A model generated the notes under the pieces. The model had not been told where the DNA came from. It ran no database searches and worked only from the letters and a program-made list of their open reading frames with translations. From NCBI RefSeq assembly GCF_019090165.1, contig NZ_JAHRIB010000023.1, positions 1 to 64,000 on the forward strand: DNA of 64,000 nucleotides. The letters are read 5' to 3'. This stretch comes from Streptomyces sp. BV286 (GTDB lineage Bacteria > Actinomycetota > Actinomycetes > Streptomycetales > Streptomycetaceae). How positions within the stretch are numbered: position 1 is the first letter of the stretch; each line of letters begins with the position of its first letter. Below, in pieces: positions 35,564 through 46,328 of this stretch. A program made the translations under genes and the position numbers.

Positions 35564-36076
35564 CTGGAACCCAGGTTCACGGACGTGCCGACAGCGGTTC
35601 AATACCTGTCAGTTCCCTGTGGCACGGAGGTGACGGTTCCGGTGCGTCCCGCACGAACCGGCGCGCGCCGTGGGGCGTGCGTCATGTCGCACGCGCCCCT
35701 GGGGACCAGGAGGCCGTGAGGGGCACGTGAGGTGGTACATGTGTTCCCTGCGCGTCGATGTGTTGACAAGTTCGGGGATGTACGGTGATCACCCCCGACA
35801 CCACGGATAACGTGGGCAAACGGGACTCTCCGGGACGTCCCGTGCGTGGGCCGGGAGATCTCGTCGGCCGAGCGGGCAAGTCGGTGGGACACTGGACCGC
35901 AGACCGAGGGGCATGCGACGGTGCATGCCCACAGGCCCGAATGCTCCCGTGCGCCCCCATCCCGGGAACTGAGATCCTGCCTGGTCGCATCCCTGTGGGT
36001 AGCCAGAACGGGGACTCGGCAGAGGGCTTCACGCGCGGGAACAGCCAGCACGTACGGGGGAAAGAGGGGGGTAGCA
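35564..36076. other. 513-bp upstream region of the XRE-DUF2690 gene
   Basis: No gene is supported. A TTGACA hexamer occurs at 35762-35767 and TACGGT at 35780-35785, but their spacing of 12 bp is too short for a standard promoter. A rightward open frame from 35785 overlaps the next gene's start and has no coding signature. Confidence 0.4.
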
Positions 36077-37303
36077 ATGCCTCGTTGGAGGGCCTTGCCG
36101 GATGAACTCGATCCGCAGGTCAGGGAGTTCGCCAGTCAGCTGCGCCGACTGGTCGACCGCAGCGGACTGAGTATCGCCGCCGTGGCCGACCGCACCGGAT
36201 ACAGCAAGACGTCCTGGGAGCGGTATCTGAACGGCCGGCTGCTCGCGCCCAAGGGCGCGATCGTGGCGTTGGCCGAGGTGACCGGTACCAATCCCGTCCA
36301 TCTGACGACGATGTGGGAGCTGGCCGAGCGGGCCTGGAGCCGCTCGGAGATGCGCCACGACATGACCATGGAGGCGATCCGGATCTCCCAGGCGCGCGCC
36401 GCGCTCGGAGAGTTCGGGCCGACTCCCGCCAAGGGGGGACGGAACGGCAAGCAGGCGCGCGCCGGGGGGAGCACGACGGCCGCGCCCACGCCGGGTGTCG
36501 CGGGCCCCGCGGGCGTGGCGCCCACGGTGCCGCCGCAGAGCCCGGTGCAGGGGGACGAGCGCAGGTCGCCGTACGGGGCCGGGGCCGGCGGCGACGCGGG
36601 CTCGGGTGCCGGTACGGGTGTGCGCAGTGGCGGGTGGGGAGTCGTCGCCTCGCCTCCGGGATCGTCCGGGACCGCAGGGTCCTCGGGCGCCGGTGCCTCC
36701 GGCCGCGGACCGTCGGGAGCCTTCGGGCCGTCCGGTTCCGCGAGCCCTTCCGGTCCGGCCGGGGGTCCGCCTCAGGACGCGCGGCCGCGGTCGGGCGGTT
36801 CGCCCGACGGGCAGCGGCGCAAGCGCCGGCTCACCATGTTCCTCGCGGGGGTCGTGGGCGCACTCGTGGTGATAGCCGCGGCCGTGTTCCTCACGAACTC
36901 CGGCGGTGACGGCAAGGACGAGAACGAGGCCAGGCCGACGCCGAGCCCGACGGTGAGCAAGGAACTGCCGGCCGGCGTGGAGTGCAACGGGGCGGACTGC
37001 GCGGGCAAGGACCCGGAGGAGATGGGCTGCGGCGGGACGCTGGCGCAGACCGTCGAGAAGGCTGTCGTCGGCACCGCCCAGGTCGAGGTCCGCTACAGCG
37101 AGACGTGCGGCGCCGCCTGGGCCCGCATCACGGCGGCCGGCCCCGGTGACTCGGTCCGGATCTCGGCGGGCTCGGCTGCCGCCCAGACCGCCGAGGTCGA
37201 CACGGACACCGACGCCTACACCCCGATGGTCGCGGTGAAGAACGCCACCCAGGCCAAGGCCTGCGGCACGCTCCAGGGCGGCCAGGAGGGGTGCACGAAG
37301 TAA
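36077..37303 (+). CDS. XRE-family DNA-binding membrane protein with DUF2690 domain
   Basis: A 408-residue protein. The N-terminal helix-turn-helix (about 14-75; LRRLVDRSGLSIAAVADRTG, SWERYLNGRLLAPKGAIVAL) is followed by a long Gly/Ser/Pro-rich linker. One membrane helix comes next (LTMFLAGVVGALVVIAAAVFL, about 253-274), and then an extracytoplasmic DUF2690 domain with paired cysteines (VECNGADCAGKDPEEMGC, SETCGAAW, AKACGTLQGGQEGC). The layout suggests a one-component membrane sensor-regulator. The ATG at 36077 has AAAGAGGGGG upstream. It stands alone and ends at a strong hairpin. Confidence 0.9.
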   Translation: MPRWRALPDELDPQVREFASQLRRLVDRSGLSIAAVADRTGYSKTSWERYLNGRLLAPKGAIVALAEVTGTNPVHLTTMWELAERAWSRSEMRHDMTMEAIRISQARAALGEFGPTPAKGGRNGKQARAGGSTTAAPTPGVAGPAGVAPTVPPQSPVQGDERRSPYGAGAGGDAGSGAGTGVRSGGWGVVASPPGSSGTAGSSGAGASGRGPSGAFGPSGSASPSGPAGGPPQDARPRSGGSPDGQRRKRRLTMFLAGVVGALVVIAAAVFLTNSGGDGKDENEARPTPSPTVSKELPAGVECNGADCAGKDPEEMGCGGTLAQTVEKAVVGTAQVEVRYSETCGAAWARITAAGPGDSVRISAGSAAAQTAEVDTDTDAYTPMVAVKNATQAKACGTLQGGQEGCTK

Positions 37304-38815
<1,512 letters not shown>

Positions 38816-38845
38816 GCACCGTTCGCCATCCGAACACCGTTCTGC

Positions 38846-38879
38846 CACTGATCCCCGGGCGCCTGCCCGGGGATCAGTG
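38846..38879. terminator. bidirectional terminator after mdh
   Basis: CACTGATCCCCGGGC and GCCCGGGGATCAGTG form a perfect 15-bp stem with loop GCCT. The right arm covers the last bases and stop codon of the convergent vWA-pseudokinase gene. Confidence 0.88.
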
Positions 38880-41800
38880 CGTTGCGTCCCCGACGACGAG
38901 GGCGGCCAGGTCGAGGAACGCGCGGGTGGTCGTCGCCCGCAGTCTGCCGAGATCCCGGAAGCCCGGGCTGCGCAGCGACAGGTCGAACGGGATCCGGACC
39001 ACCTGGGCGGCGTCGACGCCCAGCCGCCGGGCGAAGCCGGCCGGCGGTGTCCACCCCGAGGGGCCCTCGATCTCACCGACCACCACGACCGCGTCGTCGG
39101 CGAGCTGCCGGTGGCCTGCGTCACGTACGCCGGCGAGCGCGTGCACCGTCGCGTCGAGGAACCAGTCGGAGCTGCCGCAGCACAGGATCAGCCGGTCGGT
39201 GAGCCCGAGCACGACCTCGGCCGTCCGGTCCAGACTCCGCGGCGACCAGTCGCTGAGTACGAAGGAGTAGTGCGGGGCGGTCCGGGCCAGTGTCCGTGTG
39301 TACTCCTGGGCGTGCGCGGGGTTGGGGCTGCGATGGCCCCTGCGGTGCGCGGCCACCTCCAGCCCCGACGGCAGCCGGGTCGTCAGGGCGCGGATGTCGG
39401 AGTACGGCGCGTCGGGCGGGAGGGCCGCGAGGGCTTGCACGGTCGCCGGGTTGCGGGCGGTCAGGAAGGCGTCGAGCGCGCCGTCGGCCGCCGCCCCGTC
39501 GAGTGCGAGGACGGGTTCCCCGCGGACGGTGGCGAGCAGCGAGCCGAGGACCATCGTCGTCGTGGCCCGGCCGCTGTAGTGGTACGCGCCGACGAGGGTG
39601 AGGCGCCGGCTCTGGCGCAGCGGCACGCGCAGCCGTTCCAGGCGGGCCTCGTCCTCCCGGCGGGCGGAACCGAACCGGGACAGCCGCAGCGGGCGGTCGG
39701 CCGGGCGGGGCCGTTCCTCCTCGGCAGGCAGGGCGAGCGGTACCCGCGTCGTGTCGGCCGTGCCCCCAGCCGGAGGGAGCGGCTCGGTGCCGTCCTGCGA
39801 GGCCCGGGTCAGGGCGATGTACTGCGCGAGGACGTCCGCGACCTTCCCCGCCGACGGCCGCTCGGCCGGGTCGGGGTCGAGGCAGCGCATGACGAGCAGC
39901 CGCAGCCGCTCCCAGGTGTCGCCCTGCCAGTAGTGCATGCCCTCCGGCAGACCCGGCATCACCGCACCGGCCCTGGTGCTGATCATCTGGAGGAGTTCGC
40001 CCAGGGCATGCAGGTTGTCCTCGACGGTCGGGACGGGGCCCGAGCCGAGGTACCGCCCGTCGACCACGCAGTCCGACAGGTCCGCCAGGACCACGGTGCG
40101 CCGCAGCACGAACACGCTGTCGGCGGTGAAGTCCCCGAGCACCAGGCCGCTGAGATGGCAGACGTTGAGGGCGCTCGCCAGATGCCAGGCGGCGAGCAGG
40201 CCGGCGAGTTTGTCGAAGGGGGTGGTGTTGTCCTGGTAGGCCCGGCCGGCGAGGTCGGAGAGGCGCGGCGGCTGTGCGTCGGGGGCGTCTGCGTCGGCGA
40301 TCGGGGCCATCGCGAGCCAGGGCGGGCTGTCCTCGAGTCCGGCGCCGAGCAGGGCGGGCGCGTACCGTCCGTTCAGTCGGGAGAGGACCTCGGCCTCCAC
40401 GCCGAGCAGCCGGGCGTTGACGGTGGGGAGATCGGGTCGCGGCACCCGCAGGACCGCGGTGCCTCCGCGGCCGGGGCTCAGGTCGACGGCCCGGTACACC
40501 ACGGTCCGCCGTCCTCTGCGTCTGCCCAGCAGTTCGTAGGGGCCCAGCCGCCGGGGATCCTCGGCCGTCAGCGGTGCCCAGTCGTCGGTCTCCGAGGCCG
40601 GCCGTGCCCGCTCGACCCGCTCCGCGCCGCGCGTCGCCTCGACGGAGACCCCGAAACGCGTCAGCAGACGTCGTTCCACACTGGTGAACGGGCGGTGTGT
40701 GCCGGGCAGTTGGGCCAGACCGTCCGGATGGGCGAGCCAGGCGGGGAAGTCGGGTGAGTTGCCCGCCAGCTGTTCGAGGCGTCGCCCGATGTTGCGGCCC
40801 GTCCGCAGGAGTTCGGACTGCGGGACGGCGTCGAGGAGCACTGACTTGGTGGCGTCGGGGAAGTCGAACACCAGGTGCTTGGCGGGCAGCGGCCCCGGCA
40901 CCGGGGCCGGATACGGCTGGATGAGGCCTCCGAGGAACACCTCTGCCAGATGCGAGGTGTGCGCCGTCCACGGCACCGCCGACTGCACGAGCCGCATCAC
41001 CGGCACCGACAGCGGCGACACGGCCGCCAGATGCGCCGCGAGCCGGTACGCCTCAGGGGTGGCCGCGTCCCGGAAGTGCTGGGCGCTGTGCAGGTCGCGG
41101 GAGGAGGTGACGGCGGCGTACCGGCTGGGCAGGGCCAGGAGCGGCAGTTCCACGGTGGTGCCCGGGGAGGCGAGCAGACGGGACCAGTCCCGCAGCGCGG
41201 CGGCGGTGGGTTCCAGGACCGGCACCGGGATGCCGTCGAAGTCGGCGAGGCCGGGCGGCAGCACCCGGTCGGTGATCACCCACGAGGTGTTCGCCCCGCC
41301 GATGCGCCGGGTCGTGGCCTGCCAGCGCTCCGCGTGGACGCCGGACGCCTCCCACATCTGCGACGGCAGGGTGTGCAGCAGTGCCACGGGCCCGCGGGCG
41401 GCCCAGGTGGACAGCAACTCGTGCATCGTCCCGCGCCGCCACGCGGCGCCCATGCCGTCGCTGACGACCAGGACGAGGGTGCGGCCCGAGGGGTCGTTGA
41501 CCGTGCTGGTCGGCAGCGGGGTGCTGTCCTGCTGGAACGGCCGCGCCCGCAGGCGCGGTTCCTGTGCGGTGCGGGTGTCGAGGCCGAGCACGCGGGTGGT
41601 CGCGAAGGCGCCGAGGCGTTCGAGCAGGGTGCGCAGTTCCGCGCCGAGCCGGTGCCAGAGCAGCATCGACAGACCGTCGTCGACGAGCAGTACGAGATGC
41701 AGCCAGCGTTCCTGGACGGGCCGCTGCACCACGTCCGGCAGTCTGCTCTCGGCGAGCTGGGCGGCCGTGCGGTCCTCGTCGATCTCCAGGTGGTGCCTGC

Positions 41801-42233
41801 TGGCGCGGCGCCGGCGCAACGGCCTGAGCGCGCGCCCCAGTTCGAGCTCGTCCCCGAGCGCCTTGTCCTCGGGGACACGGACGGGCAGGGCGGGCCGCGG
41901 TTCCGGGGCGGGCCGCCGCAGCAGCAGGTCGGGGGCCGGTGCCTGGCGGGCCGCCGCATACAGGGAGGGCGCGGTGAGGTCGGGCAGATCCTGGTCGCCC
42001 GGTTCCGGCGCGGGCCGTTGCGCGGATCCCCCGTCCGGTTCGGGATGGGCCGGCCGGGCCGGTTGGGGCTCGGTGGTGCGCAGGCCCTGGTGCAGCGGCG
42101 CGGTCGCCGAGGCGGGCAGCCGGCGGGCGAGCCAGAGCACGTCGAGCACCTGGTCCGCGTCCAGGTGCCGGCCGGACGCCCCCAGGATCCGTAACGCCTC
42201 GGCGAGCCGTTCACCGCCGCGCGTCGTGCTCAC
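38874..42233 (-). CDS. vWA - pseudokinase - degenerate ParA/MinD-like fusion protein of ternary conflict system
   Basis: An 1119-residue protein with three recognisable parts. A vWA-like domain (about 175-370) has DDGLSM (185-190) as a variant metal motif and VVSDGMG later. A kinase-like domain (about 561-810) keeps RLGPYELLG but has Arg for the catalytic Lys (R596), LGDFTADS for the HRDxxxxN loop and DLS for DFG, so it should not phosphorylate. A C-terminal ParA/MinD-like domain (about 875-1119) has [12 protein letters not shown] where the P-loop lysine is expected. The N-terminal SAV_2336-like region (about 1-40) is helical. The GTG overlaps the upstream MoxR gene by 4 nt. It is the last gene of the operon. 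Confidence 0.82.
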   Translation of the reverse strand: MSTTRGGERLAEALRILGASGRHLDADQVLDVLWLARRLPASATAPLHQGLRTTEPQPARPAHPEPDGGSAQRPAPEPGDQDLPDLTAPSLYAAARQAPAPDLLLRRPAPEPRPALPVRVPEDKALGDELELGRALRPLRRRRASRHHLEIDEDRTAAQLAESRLPDVVQRPVQERWLHLVLLVDDGLSMLLWHRLGAELRTLLERLGAFATTRVLGLDTRTAQEPRLRARPFQQDSTPLPTSTVNDPSGRTLVLVVSDGMGAAWRRGTMHELLSTWAARGPVALLHTLPSQMWEASGVHAERWQATTRRIGGANTSWVITDRVLPPGLADFDGIPVPVLEPTAAALRDWSRLLASPGTTVELPLLALPSRYAAVTSSRDLHSAQHFRDAATPEAYRLAAHLAAVSPLSVPVMRLVQSAVPWTAHTSHLAEVFLGGLIQPYPAPVPGPLPAKHLVFDFPDATKSVLLDAVPQSELLRTGRNIGRRLEQLAGNSPDFPAWLAHPDGLAQLPGTHRPFTSVERRLLTRFGVSVEATRGAERVERARPASETDDWAPLTAEDPRRLGPYELLGRRRGRRTVVYRAVDLSPGRGGTAVLRVPRPDLPTVNARLLGVEAEVLSRLNGRYAPALLGAGLEDSPPWLAMAPIADADAPDAQPPRLSDLAGRAYQDNTTPFDKLAGLLAAWHLASALNVCHLSGLVLGDFTADSVFVLRRTVVLADLSDCVVDGRYLGSGPVPTVEDNLHALGELLQMISTRAGAVMPGLPEGMHYWQGDTWERLRLLVMRCLDPDPAERPSAGKVADVLAQYIALTRASQDGTEPLPPAGGTADTTRVPLALPAEEERPRPADRPLRLSRFGSARREDEARLERLRVPLRQSRRLTLVGAYHYSGRATTTMVLGSLLATVRGEPVLALDGAAADGALDAFLTARNPATVQALAALPPDAPYSDIRALTTRLPSGLEVAAHRRGHRSPNPAHAQEYTRTLARTAPHYSFVLSDWSPRSLDRTAEVVLGLTDRLILCCGSSDWFLDATVHALAGVRDAGHRQLADDAVVVVGEIEGPSGWTPPAGFARRLGVDAAQVVRIPFDLSLRSPGFRDLGRLRATTTRAFLDLAALVVGDATH

Positions 42234-43180
42234 ATCGCACCGGTGAGCTGGTGCATCACGGCGTCCAGGAGCCCCTCCGCGTCGAGGTCGACCCCGCCGG
42301 TGCGCAGGAAGACCGCGTTGAGCAGCTGGTCGGTGGCGAGTTCGCCCGGAGCGCGGCGGCGCAGGAACGCCTCCAGGAGGTCGTCCGCCTCTCGCAGCGC
42401 GTCCTCGCCGAGGTGCGCGGCGACGATCGCGCGCAGCCGGCCCTCGTCGGGCACGTCGAGGCCGAGGCGGACGCAGCGGCGCAGGAAGGCGGGCGGGAAG
42501 TCGCGTTCGCCGTTGCTGGTGATGACGACGACGGGGAACTCCGCGCACTGAACCCTTCCGTGGCGCACCCGGACGGCCCCGCGGTGGTCGGCGGTCTGCA
42601 CCTCGACCTCGGCGAACTCCTCGGGCAGACGGCTGAGTTCGGGTATCTCGAAGACACCCTCCTCGAAGACGGTGAGCAGGTCGTTGGGGAGGTCGACGTC
42701 GCCCTTGTCCATCTCGTCGATGAGCAGCGCGCGGGGCACCACGGACGGCACGAGTGCCGTGCCGAGCGGGCCGAGCCGCACGAACGTGCCGATGGACGGC
42801 TCGCGTTCACCGCGGTCCCGGCTGAGGGTCGTCTCGCGGAGCCTGCCGATCGCGTCGTACTGGTAGAGGGCCTCGCGGACGGCGGAGCGGCTGTTGACGG
42901 GCCAGCGCAACAACTCGCCCAGGTTCAGCTCGTGCGCGACGGCCTTTGCGAGGGACGACTTGCCAGTACCGGCCGGCCCGGTGACGAGCAGCGGGCGGCG
43001 CAGATGGAGCGCGGCGTTGACCACGTCGGCGTGCTGTCGCTCGATCAGATACGGGAGTTCGGGACGCATGTCCCGGGCGGGGGTGAAGCGGCGCCACGGC
43101 GGAGCCGACGGAAGGGTGACGGCCCGTGGTGTGCCGTCACCGCGGAAGAGGCGCCAGTCGGCCTCGGGAGCGGGGTTCAT
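42230..43180 (-). CDS. MoxR-type AAA+ ATPase of the VMAP ternary system
   Basis: A 316-residue AAA+ ATPase with all core motifs: Walker A VTGPAGTGKSSLAKAV, Walker B LLIDEMDKGDVDLPNDLL, sensor 1 VVVITSNGERDFPPAF and arginine finger LRRCVRLGL. The C-terminal lid is helical. In MoxR/vWA partnerships the ATPase remodels or loads a client. Here it is flanked by coupled genes: its ATG overlaps the stop of the trypsin-VMAP gene (ATGA), and its stop overlaps the start of the vWA-pseudokinase gene (GTGA). All three are probably made in fixed ratio. It is clearly different in sequence from the MoxR protein at 14.8 kb. Confidence 0.9.
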   Translation of the reverse strand: MNPAPEADWRLFRGDGTPRAVTLPSAPPWRRFTPARDMRPELPYLIERQHADVVNAALHLRRPLLVTGPAGTGKSSLAKAVAHELNLGELLRWPVNSRSAVREALYQYDAIGRLRETTLSRDRGEREPSIGTFVRLGPLGTALVPSVVPRALLIDEMDKGDVDLPNDLLTVFEEGVFEIPELSRLPEEFAEVEVQTADHRGAVRVRHGRVQCAEFPVVVITSNGERDFPPAFLRRCVRLGLDVPDEGRLRAIVAAHLGEDALREADDLLEAFLRRRAPGELATDQLLNAVFLRTGGVDLDAEGLLDAVMHQLTGAM

Positions 43181-45333
43181 GCGCTCTCCTGTGGTTCGGT
43201 CAGGTGCAGTCGGGGCACCGTGCGGTCGGCGTCGGCCCAGGCCAGGACGGGACGGCCGGGATAGTCCAGCGGATGCAGCATGGTGTTGGCACGGTAGGAA
43301 CGCACCCCGTCCGGCAGTTCACGGGTGGCGACCTCGGCCATCTGCTTGACGACGTGCGAGTCCGTGTCCCGTCCGCGGTCCCACACCACCACCGGCACAC
43401 CGACGGCCAGACACACCTGTACGACGGCGTCCCGGAGGCCCGCGGGCACGTCGACGGAGACGCGCACCGCGTCGAGCTTCCTCATGAGTTCGGCGTAGAT
43501 CTCGTTCGTGCTGAGAGACGCGTCGGAGAACACCAGCGTTGCTCCGGAGTCCAGACGGCTCCAGCGGCGGCGCCAGTCGGGCAGGAAACGCTCGTGCCGG
43601 CGCAGGAGTTCGGGGCAGTGCACGACCAGCGGGAACTCCACGCCCAGGACGCCCGGGACGATCTCGTCCGGGGCGCTGCCCTCCCACTCGTCGACGGGCA
43701 GGTTGAGGCTGGTGCGGTCCACGAGGACCTCCACGAGCGGCCGCTGCTCGTCGACGGCGGCCGGGTCGAGGGTCTCCAGGACCCGCAGCAGCTCGCGTGC
43801 CGCCGCGGAGCCCGAGTACGAGACCGAGGTGTCGGTGGACACCTGCCGGGGGCCGGCGCCCTCGTCGCACCAGACACGCAGCCGGTGGAGTCCCGGTTCC
43901 GCCCGGGTGACCTGCACCAGGACTCTGACGCGGGTGGCCCGGGTGCGCATCACCCGGGCCCACTCCTGCGCGTCCGAACGTCGTTCCGCCAGCGCCGAGC
44001 GGGGAATGCCGAGCCGTACGGCGACCCCGTCGGACCACATCCGCAGCCCCGCGCGCTGCGGTCCGGGGCACAGCACACCCACGTACTCCATGACCCGCAG
44101 GAGCGCGGGGACCCTGGGCCCGCCGTCGTCCGAGCGGCCGTCCCCCGGGAGCGTCTCCAGGTGGTCGATCAGGGCGTCGAGCGTCTCGCCGCCGGGGAAG
44201 GCCGCGGCGAGCGGCAGAGCGGCGCGCACCGCCTCGGCGAACCGGCCGAGCACGGTCCGGTCGATGCCGCGCAGGAGCTGGTGGAGCCGTCCGTACTCCC
44301 TGGGGGAGAGCAGCCGGGGCACCCGGGAGAGCCGTCCCGCGGCCAGGACCCGGTCCGCCTCGTCCGGGTTCCCGCGCCGCAGGAGCTCGACGAGGGCCGC
44401 CAGAGCGCGCGGGTGGGTGAGGAGGAAGGCGGCGAACTCCTCGACCGTCGGCGGCAGGACCTCGCCGCCGTGGCCGACACCGCAGGCGCGGGCGAGTTTG
44501 CGGGCGCAGTCGCCGCGCCCGACCGCCGCGGGCAGCGCGTCCTCGATCGCCTCCGTGAGCAGCACGCAGGCCGGGTCCTCCGGATCGACGGGCCCGGACT
44601 CCTCGGCGCCGAGGACACCCAGGGCCCGCAGCTCCGCCTCAACGCGCTGCCAGGGAATGCCCCAGCTGCGACGGACCATGTGCTGGGGGCTGTGGGGCAG
44701 CGGCTTTCCCGTGTCCGGGTCGAGCGGCGGCATGAAGTGGGCGGCCATCAGGCCCACGACGGCGTTGTCCCGCCGGCACCAGAGGGGCCCGCCGCTGTAT
44801 CCGGGGCCGACCGCCATGCCGGTGGCCGCCCCGTCGAGATAACCGACCTGTCCCTCCAGGGACTTGACCGTCAGGTCGGCGAAGGTGGCGCCGTTGCCGC
44901 TGCCGTGCCGGACGGTCACCTGCTGGTCGGCCGACATCGCGGTACGGCGGGGCGGCGGGAACGAGTTGCCGGGCGGTGCGTCGACCCGCAGGACCGCGAG
45001 ATCGCCGAGCCACTCGCTGTCGCCCTCGCGTACCGCGCCGCCCGTCCTCGCCCGGGGTGCGATCCAGTGCGCCACGCGCGCGGGGTGGCGCTCGGTGCCG
45101 TGCGGGCCCCTGAGGACCACGAAGAGTTCCTCGGGACCCGGCGCCCGGCTCTCGAACAGAGCCCTGCCCAGGGCGTCGTTGACGACGTGCGCGCAGGTCA
45201 GAACGGTGTCGTCGTCGAGTACGAGGCCGCCGCCGGCCGTCCTGCCGTCCCGTGCGCGGGGTATGGACGCGGCGAACGGGCCCTGGTTCCCGTCCTTGCC
45301 GGGCTCCGGCCCCAAGGGCCTGAACCAGCCCAC
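43177..45333 (-). CDS. trypsin-like protease fused to VMAP domain (VMAP-C)
   Basis: A 718-residue protein. Residues 1-225 are a trypsin-fold peptidase with an intact triad: H49 in TCAHVV, D111 in LGDLAVL, S180 in GPGYSGGPLW. No signal peptide is present, so it acts in the cytoplasm. The helical middle (about 230-400) resembles the effector-associated/VMAP-M segments (LSPREYGRLHQLLRG). The C-terminal region (about 430-718) resembles the VMAP-C domain (RVLVQVTRAEPGLHRLRVWC; PLVEVLVDRTSLNLPVDEWE). VMAPs are described as central proteins of MoxR/vWA ternary conflict systems, with the protease as likely effector. The GTG at 45333 starts 3 nt after the preceding stop. Confidence 0.85.
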   Translation of the reverse strand: MGWFRPLGPEPGKDGNQGPFAASIPRARDGRTAGGGLVLDDDTVLTCAHVVNDALGRALFESRAPGPEELFVVLRGPHGTERHPARVAHWIAPRARTGGAVREGDSEWLGDLAVLRVDAPPGNSFPPPRRTAMSADQQVTVRHGSGNGATFADLTVKSLEGQVGYLDGAATGMAVGPGYSGGPLWCRRDNAVVGLMAAHFMPPLDPDTGKPLPHSPQHMVRRSWGIPWQRVEAELRALGVLGAEESGPVDPEDPACVLLTEAIEDALPAAVGRGDCARKLARACGVGHGGEVLPPTVEEFAAFLLTHPRALAALVELLRRGNPDEADRVLAAGRLSRVPRLLSPREYGRLHQLLRGIDRTVLGRFAEAVRAALPLAAAFPGGETLDALIDHLETLPGDGRSDDGGPRVPALLRVMEYVGVLCPGPQRAGLRMWSDGVAVRLGIPRSALAERRSDAQEWARVMRTRATRVRVLVQVTRAEPGLHRLRVWCDEGAGPRQVSTDTSVSYSGSAAARELLRVLETLDPAAVDEQRPLVEVLVDRTSLNLPVDEWEGSAPDEIVPGVLGVEFPLVVHCPELLRRHERFLPDWRRRWSRLDSGATLVFSDASLSTNEIYAELMRKLDAVRVSVDVPAGLRDAVVQVCLAVGVPVVVWDRGRDTDSHVVKQMAEVATRELPDGVRSYRANTMLHPLDYPGRPVLAWADADRTVPRLHLTEPQESA

Positions 45334-45336
45334 GGA

Positions 45337-45744
45337 TCAGCCCGTGCCCGGCGCCGCACCGCCGTCGGCGCCCGCCACGGGCTGCCAGCTGGCGGTGACG
45401 GTGAGGTGGGCCTGCCCGTTCCCGCCGACGATCCCGAGCCGGAGGTCCTGCCCGACCTGGACGCCGAACGTCACGCTGATGTCGGACGGCGGTCGCGGCG
45501 CGGCCACCACCGCGTCGTGCACCTCCTGCAGCAGGGGGCCGAGCGGCCGCAGGGCCCGGCGCAGCGCCCCGACGGCGACGTCGGCGGCGAACCCGCCGCC
45601 GCGGCCCACGGGCACCGCCCTTCCCATGCCTTCGGGGAGGTCGTCGTCCGGGCCGGCCGGCCCCTGGTCCGGGGCGGCGGTGAGCAGGAACCTGACGGGC
45701 GTACCGTCCTCGAACTCCAGGTCTGCCGCGGTTGAGGTGGACAC
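45337..45744 (-). CDS. trypsin-co-occurring domain protein (CU044_2847 family)
   Basis: A 135-residue protein of the small family found next to trypsin-VMAP genes (trypco1/TCD1). It starts with LEFEDGTPVRFLL, has VAVGALRRALRPLGPLLQEVHDAVV in the middle and ends with a beta-rich stretch (ISVTFGVQVGQDLRLGIVGGNGQAHLTVTASW). Its role is unproven; linkage suggests it regulates or is the target of the protease. The GTG at 45744 is chosen as the last start before the conserved part. No good ribosome site is visible, and CACAAT 7-12 nt upstream could be a -10 of a leaderless message. It is the first gene of the four-gene operon. Confidence 0.8.
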   Translation of the reverse strand: MSTSTAADLEFEDGTPVRFLLTAAPDQGPAGPDDDLPEGMGRAVPVGRGGGFAADVAVGALRRALRPLGPLLQEVHDAVVAAPRPPSDISVTFGVQVGQDLRLGIVGGNGQAHLTVTASWQPVAGADGGAAPGTG

Positions 45745-45754
45745 AGCGACATTG

Positions 45755-45771
45755 TGGCCCAGAGTGGGCCA
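45755..45771. promoter_or_regulatory. 17-bp palindrome before the ternary operon (operator candidate)
   Basis: TGGCCCA-gag-TGGGCCA is a perfect inverted repeat centred 19 nt upstream of the first GTG of the trypsin-VMAP operon, where a promoter core would lie. It is also 152 nt upstream of the divergent small gene. Confidence 0.5.
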
Positions 45772-45922
45772 TGACAGGGGCATGTGTGCACAACTCGGTT
45801 GCGAGAGAGGTGCGTTCGGCACCGAAAGCGTACGATTCCGCCGAGGCCGGTCGGCCGGCCGCCGGCTCAGAAAGTGCTCAACTGCCTTGCTCCGCAGGGA
45901 GACGCCCGTCGAACATGGCTCC

Positions 45923-46258
45923 ATGTTCGGACGATCCAGGGAACAAGACCTCCACGTCCTCGTCCTGCGGGACGCCGACGTCATCGCCGCGGCCGTTCGC
46001 CGTGCGCTCGAGGAAGCCCCACCGGAGGAGCGGCCCGGGCTGGAACGGGCGGTGGCGCTCGTCGAGCGGGCCGCCGCGACCGAGGACGGCGAACTGCGGG
46101 CCCGCTGGGTGCGGGAGCGAATGGAGGCGGCCGGGATCACGGACTCGTACGACTCCGTCCACGCGATCAAGGCGCTGCGCCGGGAGGCACCCGGGCTCTC
46201 GCTCCTCCAGGCCGTGCAGATGGCGAAGGAGGCGGAGGCGGTGCGCTCGGCCGAGTAA
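45923..46258 (+). CDS. small protein with ribosomal L7/L12 C-terminal-like motif
   Basis: A 111-residue, soluble, helical protein starting MFGRSREQDLHVLVLRDAD. The end (DSVHAIKALRREAPGLSLLQAVQMAKEAE) resembles the C-terminal fold of ribosomal protein L7/L12 (pattern IKxxRExxGLxLxEAkxxV), which is found in many small actinobacterial proteins of unknown role. It reads away from the trypsin-VMAP operon and shares its 178-bp promoter region, so it may belong to the same regulated locus. The ATG at 45923 is the first one consistent with the conserved-looking start. I cannot assign a function. Confidence 0.68.
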   Translation: MFGRSREQDLHVLVLRDADVIAAAVRRALEEAPPEERPGLERAVALVERAAATEDGELRARWVRERMEAAGITDSYDSVHAIKALRREAPGLSLLQAVQMAKEAEAVRSAE

Positions 46259-46328
46259 GCCGCCGGGCCGACGGCCTGACCGCCCGCCCGACCGGCTGCC
46301 CGACCGACCGCCCGGCGGGCGGCCCGGG

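Noticed and set aside
35762..35785. TTGACA ... TACGGT as a promoter of the XRE gene
   Set aside because: The spacing is only 12 bp, and it lies about 290 nt upstream without other support.
35785..36105. Rightward 106-codon frame before the XRE-DUF2690 gene
   Set aside because: It runs into the well-supported gene in another frame and shows no coding signature.
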